DNA of 41,544 nt from assembly GCA_023269585.1 (NCBI GenBank), contig JAHFTC010000026.1, forward strand, positions 1 through 41,544, read 5' to 3'. This document shows positions 33,280 to 41,544 of the stretch, one piece after another; the stretch's first letter is position 1, and each line of letters opens with the position of its first letter. A program made the position numbers and the translations under genes. The notes below the pieces were generated by a model, which saw only the letters and a list, made by a program, of their open reading frames with translations, had not been told where the DNA came from and made no database searches. This DNA is from Opitutaceae bacterium (GTDB lineage: Bacteria; Verrucomicrobiota; Verrucomicrobiia; Opitutales; Opitutaceae).

Positions 33280-34629
33280 ATGAAACAGGTCAACATCGGC
33301 ATGATCGGCGGCGGTACCGTGGGCAGCGGCGTGTTCAACGCCCTCCAGCAGAACTCGGAGCTCATCGCCGCCCGAACCGGCGTCCGCCTCGTCGTGAAGA
33401 AGGTCGCCGTCAAGGCCTTCGACGAGCCCCGCCCCTACCCGATCACCCCGGCGCTCATGACGCTGAACTGGAAGGACGTCGTCGAGGATCCCGAGATCCA
33501 GGTCGTCACCGAGCTCGTCGGCGGCACCGGCATCGCCAAGGTCATCGTGCTCGCCGCCCTCGAGCGCGGGAAGGCCGTCGTCACCGCCAACAAGGCCCTG
33601 CTCTCCGCCCACGGCCCCGAGCTCTTCGCCGCCGCGAAGAAGGCCGGCACCAACCTTTACTACGAGGCCAGCGTCGCCGGCGGTATCCCGATCATCAAGA
33701 CCCTGCGCGAGGCCCTTGTCGGCAACCGCTTCGAGCGCATCTACGGCATCGTCAACGGCACCTGCAACTACATCCTCACCCGCATGACGCGCGAAGGCGC
33801 CGCCTTCGACGCCGTGCTCGCCGACGCCCAGCGCCTGGGCTACGCCGAGGCCGACCCGACGCTCGATGTCGACGGCCACGACGCCGCGCACAAGACCGGC
33901 ATCCTCGCCTCCCTCGCCCACGGTTTCTGGGTCGACCACCACGCCATCCACGTCGAGGGTATCCGCCCGCTCACGCCGCTCGACATCCGCTTCGCCCAGC
34001 AGCTCGGCTACACCATCAAGCTGCTCGGCTCCGTCCGCCTCGCCCCGCCCGCCAAGGGCGCCAAGGCCCCGAAGGGCAAAGGCAAGGCCAAGCCGGCCGC
34101 CGCGCGCATCAGCGTGGCCGTGAGCCCGACCCTCGTCCCGCAGGGCCACGTGCTCGCGAGCGTGAACGACGTGTTCAACGCCGTCTTCGTCTCCGGTTTT
34201 CCGATCGGCGACACCCTCTACTACGGCCGCGGCGCCGGCAAGGACGCCACCGCGTCCGCCGTGCTCAGCGATCTCGCCGATGCCGGCCTCGACCTCACCC
34301 GCGGCACGCCCGACCGTGTGCCGGCCTTCGCCGCGTGCGCCGAGGGCAGCGTGGTGCCGTTCAGCGAGACCTCCTCCCGCTTCTACCTCCGCCTCAACGT
34401 CGTGGATAAGCCCGGCGTGATCGCGAAGGTCTCGTCGATCCTCAGCACCGCCGGCATCAGCATCGCCTCGATCGTGCAGCCCGAGGGCCGCGAAGGGGAG
34501 ACGGTGGCGCTGATCCTGATGACGCACCTCGCCAGCCGCGCCGCGATGGACAAGGCCCGCGCCGCCATCGCCAAGCTCCCGGCCGTCAAGGGCCCGTCGC
34601 TCCTGCTCCCGGTCGAGGATTTCTCCTGA
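33280..34629 (+). CDS. hom: Homoserine dehydrogenase with ACT domain
   Basis: Reduces aspartate semialdehyde to homoserine, the branch point to threonine and methionine. The 449-residue protein has the NAD(P) site NIGMIGGGTVGSGV and the motif KAVVTANKALLSAHG. Catalytic and substrate segments are YYEASVAGGIPIIKTL, IVNGTCNYIL and EADPTLDVDGHDAAHKTGIL. A C-terminal ACT domain lies at about 365-445 (YLRLNVVDKPGVIAKVSSIL) for feedback regulation. An unusual lysine/alanine-rich insert (KGAKAPKGKGKAKPAAAR) lies near residues 257-277 within the catalytic region. MKQVNIGM at 33280 fits the family N-terminus. Confidence 0.95.
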   Translation: MKQVNIGMIGGGTVGSGVFNALQQNSELIAARTGVRLVVKKVAVKAFDEPRPYPITPALMTLNWKDVVEDPEIQVVTELVGGTGIAKVIVLAALERGKAVVTANKALLSAHGPELFAAAKKAGTNLYYEASVAGGIPIIKTLREALVGNRFERIYGIVNGTCNYILTRMTREGAAFDAVLADAQRLGYAEADPTLDVDGHDAAHKTGILASLAHGFWVDHHAIHVEGIRPLTPLDIRFAQQLGYTIKLLGSVRLAPPAKGAKAPKGKGKAKPAAARISVAVSPTLVPQGHVLASVNDVFNAVFVSGFPIGDTLYYGRGAGKDATASAVLSDLADAGLDLTRGTPDRVPAFAACAEGSVVPFSETSSRFYLRLNVVDKPGVIAKVSSILSTAGISIASIVQPEGREGETVALILMTHLASRAAMDKARAAIAKLPAVKGPSLLLPVEDFS

Positions 34630-34651
34630 CAACGGTGATTGTCGCCTGCGC

Positions 34652-34744
34652 GTAGGGCGGCGCTTTAGCCCGCCCTGCTCGACCCCGCCCCCGCATCCGA
34701 CGCGAGAACAACACCCGCCGGGTCGTCCTGAAGGACCGACCTAC
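34652..34744. repeat. 93-bp REP doublet, TTCA/TTTA loop type, copy 1
   Basis: The left unit is GTAG followed by GGCGG-c-GC-TTTA-GC-CCGCC. The right unit, read on the other strand, is GTAG followed by GTCG-g-TCC-TTCA-GGA-CGAC. Each has a single bulged base in the stem, as REPs do. The unit pair spans exactly 93 bp, as do the copies at 35030 and 36296. It follows hom by 22 bp. Confidence 0.85.
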
Positions 34745-34763
34745 TCCTTCCGCCCTCGCCCCC

Positions 34764-35033
34764 ATGCACTTTCTCCTCCCCGGCATGGGCGCCGACCACC
34801 GGATGTACGCCGCACCGGCGTGGCAGGCACTGCCCGAGGCGCGGTTCATCGATTGGCCCGAGCACCACGGCGAAGCAACCATCGCCGCCATCGCCTCACG
34901 CGTGATCGCGGAGGCCGGAATCCGCGAGGGCGATACCGTCATCGGCTCCTCGCTCGGCGGCATCGTCGGCTGCGAGATCGCCAACCAACTCCATCTCCGC
35001 TCGCTCGTGCTCATCGGCAGCGCGCAACCGTAG
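34764..35033 (+). pseudogene. N-terminal remnant of an alpha/beta hydrolase
   Basis: The 89-residue frame starts like a small alpha/beta hydrolase (MHFLLPGMGADHRMY). It contains the nucleophile elbow GSSLGGIVG and breaks off after LVLIGSAQP. The family needs another 120 or more residues carrying the catalytic acid and His. The stop codon TAG is the first bases of the GTAG head of the REP doublet at 35030. The ~80 bases beyond that doublet do not resume the protein, so the C-terminal part has been deleted or displaced. The remnant lies between two same-orientation 93-bp REP doublets (34652-34744 and 35030-35122). Function is presumed lost. Confidence 0.75.
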
Positions 35034-35122
35034 GGCGGTGCTTCAGCCCGCCCCGCTCTGCTCCGCACCCGCGCCCGATCCGAGAATAGCACCGGCCTGG
35101 TCGCCCTGAAGGGACGACCTAC
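35030..35122. repeat. 93-bp REP doublet, copy 2, supplying a stop codon
   Basis: Left unit GTAG plus GGCGG-t-GC-TTCA-GC-CCGCC; right unit, inverse, GTAG plus GTCG-t-CCC-TTCA-GGG-CGAC. Compared with copies 1 and 3, the upper stem pair of the right unit changes from T-A to C-G on both sides. The first TAG is the stop of the hydrolase remnant. Confidence 0.85.
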
Positions 35123-35201
35123 GGCGGCCTCGAGCGCGCCCCCGTCCTGCTTTCCTGAGTTCCAGATTCCTCCGCCCCACAGGAAAGCACCGGCGCCCCC
35201 C

Positions 35202-36236
35202 TCACTTCTTGCCCGCCGGTTTCGCGCCGGGGAGCCGAAACTCCACCATCGGCGGTTCGTCGGACGCCTCCAGCTCGGCCTCGTCCGCTTCCACCGGGAG
35301 CACTTCCTCCGCTTCCGCGCCGACCGGAATCGCGTGCTCCACCTCGGGCTCCGCCGGTAGCAGATTCGCCGGCAGCGGCGCCGCCTTCGGCATCGCCTCG
35401 CCGATCAGGCGCCGCGCGATCGCATCCCGTTGGCGGCCGTAGATCCCGCGGCTGCCCATGACGACGGCGATCACCCGTTTGCCGTCGCGGCTGACCGTCG
35501 CCGCGAGCGCGTAGCCGCCGCGGGCGAGATATCCGGTTTTCAACCCGTCGCAGCCGGGCATCTGCCAGAGCAGCTTGTTGTGGTTCTGCATCTCCAGCAG
35601 CGGTTCCTGGCGGAAGGTGCGCTTCTTGACCGAGGTGAATTTGAGCGCGAGCGGGTGGCGGATCACCTCGCGCGACAGCGTGGCGATGTCGCGCGGGGTC
35701 GAGACATCGGCCTCCTGTTTCGGCGAGGCCAGCCCGTGCGGCGTGACGAATTTTGTCTGTCCCATGCCCAGCTGCGCCGCGCGCGCATTCATCGCCGCCA
35801 CGAACGCCTCGCGCGACCCGCCCACATGTTCCGCGCACGCCAAGGCCGCGTCGTTCGCCGACTGCACCGCCGTCGCGTAGAGCAACTCCTCCAACGTGAA
35901 GATCTCCCCTTCCTTCAGATACACCTGGGAGCCACCCATTTTGGAGACCGCGGCGGTCACCGTCACCGTGTCGCTCAACCGCACCTTGCCCGCCTCGACC
36001 GCCTCGACGCACAGCAGGAGGTTCATGAGCTTCGTCACGCTCGCCGGATAGGCCGCCACATCCGCGCCATCCTCGAAGAGCACCTTGCCGTCGGCGGCAT
36101 CGATCACGATCGCGCCGGTGTAGTCTTTGTCGGCCGGCGTGCCGGGCCCGGCCTTCTTGGCCGCGGCCGCGTGGGAGGAGGAGACGAGCGCCAGCACCAA
36201 GGCCAGCGCCGTGAAACGGCGGAGAAAGTGGAACAT
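35202..36236 (-). CDS. D-alanyl-D-alanine carboxypeptidase (PBP5/DacA family)
   Basis: Trims the terminal D-Ala of peptidoglycan stem peptides in the periplasm. The 344-residue protein has a signal peptide (FTALALVLALVSSSHAAAA). The penicillin-binding triad is complete: SVTK at residue 66, SAN at 126 and KTG at 233. Flanking segments are also typical (MGGSQVYLKEGE; HNKLLWQMPGCDGLKTGYL). An acidic, proline-rich C-terminal tail (EVLPVEADEAELEASDE) ends GAKPAGKK and is not an obvious amphipathic anchor, so it may be soluble. Start 36236 gives the signal peptide; an ATG at 36266 would add 10 residues. Confidence 0.93.
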   Translation of the reverse strand: MFHFLRRFTALALVLALVSSSHAAAAKKAGPGTPADKDYTGAIVIDAADGKVLFEDGADVAAYPASVTKLMNLLLCVEAVEAGKVRLSDTVTVTAAVSKMGGSQVYLKEGEIFTLEELLYATAVQSANDAALACAEHVGGSREAFVAAMNARAAQLGMGQTKFVTPHGLASPKQEADVSTPRDIATLSREVIRHPLALKFTSVKKRTFRQEPLLEMQNHNKLLWQMPGCDGLKTGYLARGGYALAATVSRDGKRVIAVVMGSRGIYGRQRDAIARRLIGEAMPKAAPLPANLLPAEPEVEHAIPVGAEAEEVLPVEADEAELEASDEPPMVEFRLPGAKPAGKK

Positions 36237-36295
36237 CCCGGCGAGGGTCCGCGTCGCGCCCGCCACGGCAAACGGATTTTCGGCCCGCTGGGACC

Positions 36296-40936
<4,641 letters not shown>

Positions 40937-40940
<4 letters not shown>

Positions 40941-41024
40941 GGCCGGCCTCCGACCGGCCGCCGGCAACGTAAGCCGGCCTGCCGGCAAATGTCCTGCGTG
41001 ACCGGTCGAAGACCGGTCCCTCTC
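40937..41024. repeat. REP doublet, CTCCGA/CTTCG loop type, supplying a stop codon
   Basis: The left unit is GTAG plus GGCCGG-CCTCCGA-CCGGCC (40937-40959). A middle hairpin GCCGGC-AACGTAA-GCCGGC follows. The right unit, read inversely, is GAGG then GACCGGTC-TTC-GACCGGTC, with a degenerate head. The TAG of the left head ends the GH5-like gene. Confidence 0.75.
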
Positions 41025-41069
41025 GCCCCCTTCGCCCGTTCCCCGAGTGGCTCCAGTAACCCTTAGATG

Positions 41070-41156
41070 CCAGCGTGCTTGCACGCGCCCTCCGCGTGCA
41101 CACGCCTCACCACTCGCTCGCGCCGATCGGAGCGCGAGCAAGCTCGCTGCCCTACA
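41070..41156. repeat. REP doublet, CTTG loop type
   Basis: The left unit carries GCGTG-CTTG-CACGC. The right unit, inverse, is GTAG plus GC-a-GCGAGC-TT-GCTCGC-GC, ending CTAC at 41151-41154. It adjoins the preceding doublet, and together they fill most of the 333-base gap before the GH2 gene. Confidence 0.7.
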
Positions 41157-41273
41157 GGTCAGATCCGCCTTCCGACGTTCCGAACCATTGCCGCCGCGCC
41201 ACTGCCGCCTTGTCCCGCACCTTCGTCCCGCCCATCCTCGCCGTTCCCCTCGGTCGCCAATCCCGAACTCATC

Positions 41274-41544
41274 ATGTCGCCGTCACGTTTCACCTTCGCC
41301 CTGCCCCGCTGGTTCCCGCTTCTCGCCTGCTCGCCCGTCGTCGCGCTCCTGGCCGACTCGACCCCGGTTCCCGAGTGGAAGGATGAAACCCAGCTCCACG
41401 CCGGCACCGAGCCGCCCGCGGCGACGATGACGCGCTACGCCACCGCCGCGCAGGCGCTCGCCGGCGACACCGCCGCCTCGCCCTTCGTCCGCTCGCTCAA
41501 CGGCAACTGGAAGTTCGCGTGGGTCCCCAAGCCCGCCGACCGCA
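41274..41544 (+). CDS. GH2 beta-galactosidase, N-terminal part (runs off the window)
   Basis: The frame starts at ATG 41274 and is open to the window end (90 codons seen). It begins with a signal-peptide-like stretch (WFPLLACSPVVALLA). It then shows the typical GH2 LacZ-type start: VPEWKDETQLHAGTEPPAAT, MTRYATAAQALAGD and SPFVRSLNGNWKFAWVPKPA. The catalytic barrel lies beyond the window. The signal peptide suggests a periplasmic enzyme. It follows the GH5-like hydrolase in the same direction after a 333-bp gap filled by repeats. Confidence 0.85.
   Translation, partial: MSPSRFTFALPRWFPLLACSPVVALLADSTPVPEWKDETQLHAGTEPPAATMTRYATAAQALAGDTAASPFVRSLNGNWKFAWVPKPADR

Overview
The window reads as chromosomal DNA of a GC-rich verrucomicrobium, most likely an Opitutaceae (Opitutus-like) bacterium. 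This is inferred from gene content and style: weak Shine-Dalgarno usage, secreted GH3/GH5/GH2 sugar hydrolases, autotransporters, and many intergenic palindromes. No rRNA or other decisive marker is present, so the family-level call is an inference.

Layout. (1) 1-8220 is an accessory, defence-type region of visibly lower GC that ends at a tRNA-Asn gene (8221-8295, minus). It holds a minus-strand type I restriction-modification operon: DUF2188 protein, single-TRD S-like protein, HsdM, a 42-aa coupled small ORF, and an HsdS lacking its last conserved region. A HEPN-like orphan gene follows, then a plus-strand AbiEi/AbiEii-type toxin-antitoxin pair bracketed by two near-identical copies of a small helix-turn-helix gene. 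No hsdR or integrase is in the window. (2) 8455-11107 (plus) carries glycogen synthase, a CBS-domain protein and a GreA/B-like protein. It converges on a large minus-strand hybrid histidine kinase (11121-15011). (3) 15227-19149 (plus) is proC, an EI24/CysZ-type membrane protein and recQ. (4) 19398-25015 (minus) is a GH3 beta-glucosidase, a membrane-anchored coiled-coil protein and a polytopic membrane protein. (5) 25104-30062 (plus) is peptide deformylase, a PduO-type adenosyltransferase and two tandem autotransporters, one with a GDSL esterase passenger. (6) 30245-32906 (minus) is a TonB-like secreted protein, a TIM-barrel sugar isomerase and a Gfo/Idh/MocA dehydrogenase. (7) 33280-41544 is homoserine dehydrogenase, an alpha/beta-hydrolase remnant, a D,D-carboxypeptidase, NAD-dependent DNA ligase, a DUF5060/GH5-like hydrolase and the start of a GH2 beta-galactosidase.

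Repetitive architecture is the most striking feature. Two interspersed families recur in the gaps. The first is GTAG-headed imperfect palindromes in inverted pairs (REP/BIME/REPIN style); three doublets are exactly 93 bp, base changes in the stems are compensatory, and the GTAG heads supply TAG stop codons for three upstream reading frames. The second is seven degenerate heptanucleotide arrays with different consensus sequences, several ending at a start codon. Both families have invaded ligA in frame. A third structure, two 45-nt covarying hairpins, precedes recQ.

How the genes work together: the left region is a defence/addiction island abutting a tRNA. The rest is ordinary housekeeping and carbohydrate metabolism: glycogen synthesis, oligosaccharide hydrolysis, sugar isomerase and oxidoreductase, amino-acid synthesis through proC and hom, DNA repair and replication through recQ and ligA, and peptidoglycan trimming through the dacA-type enzyme.
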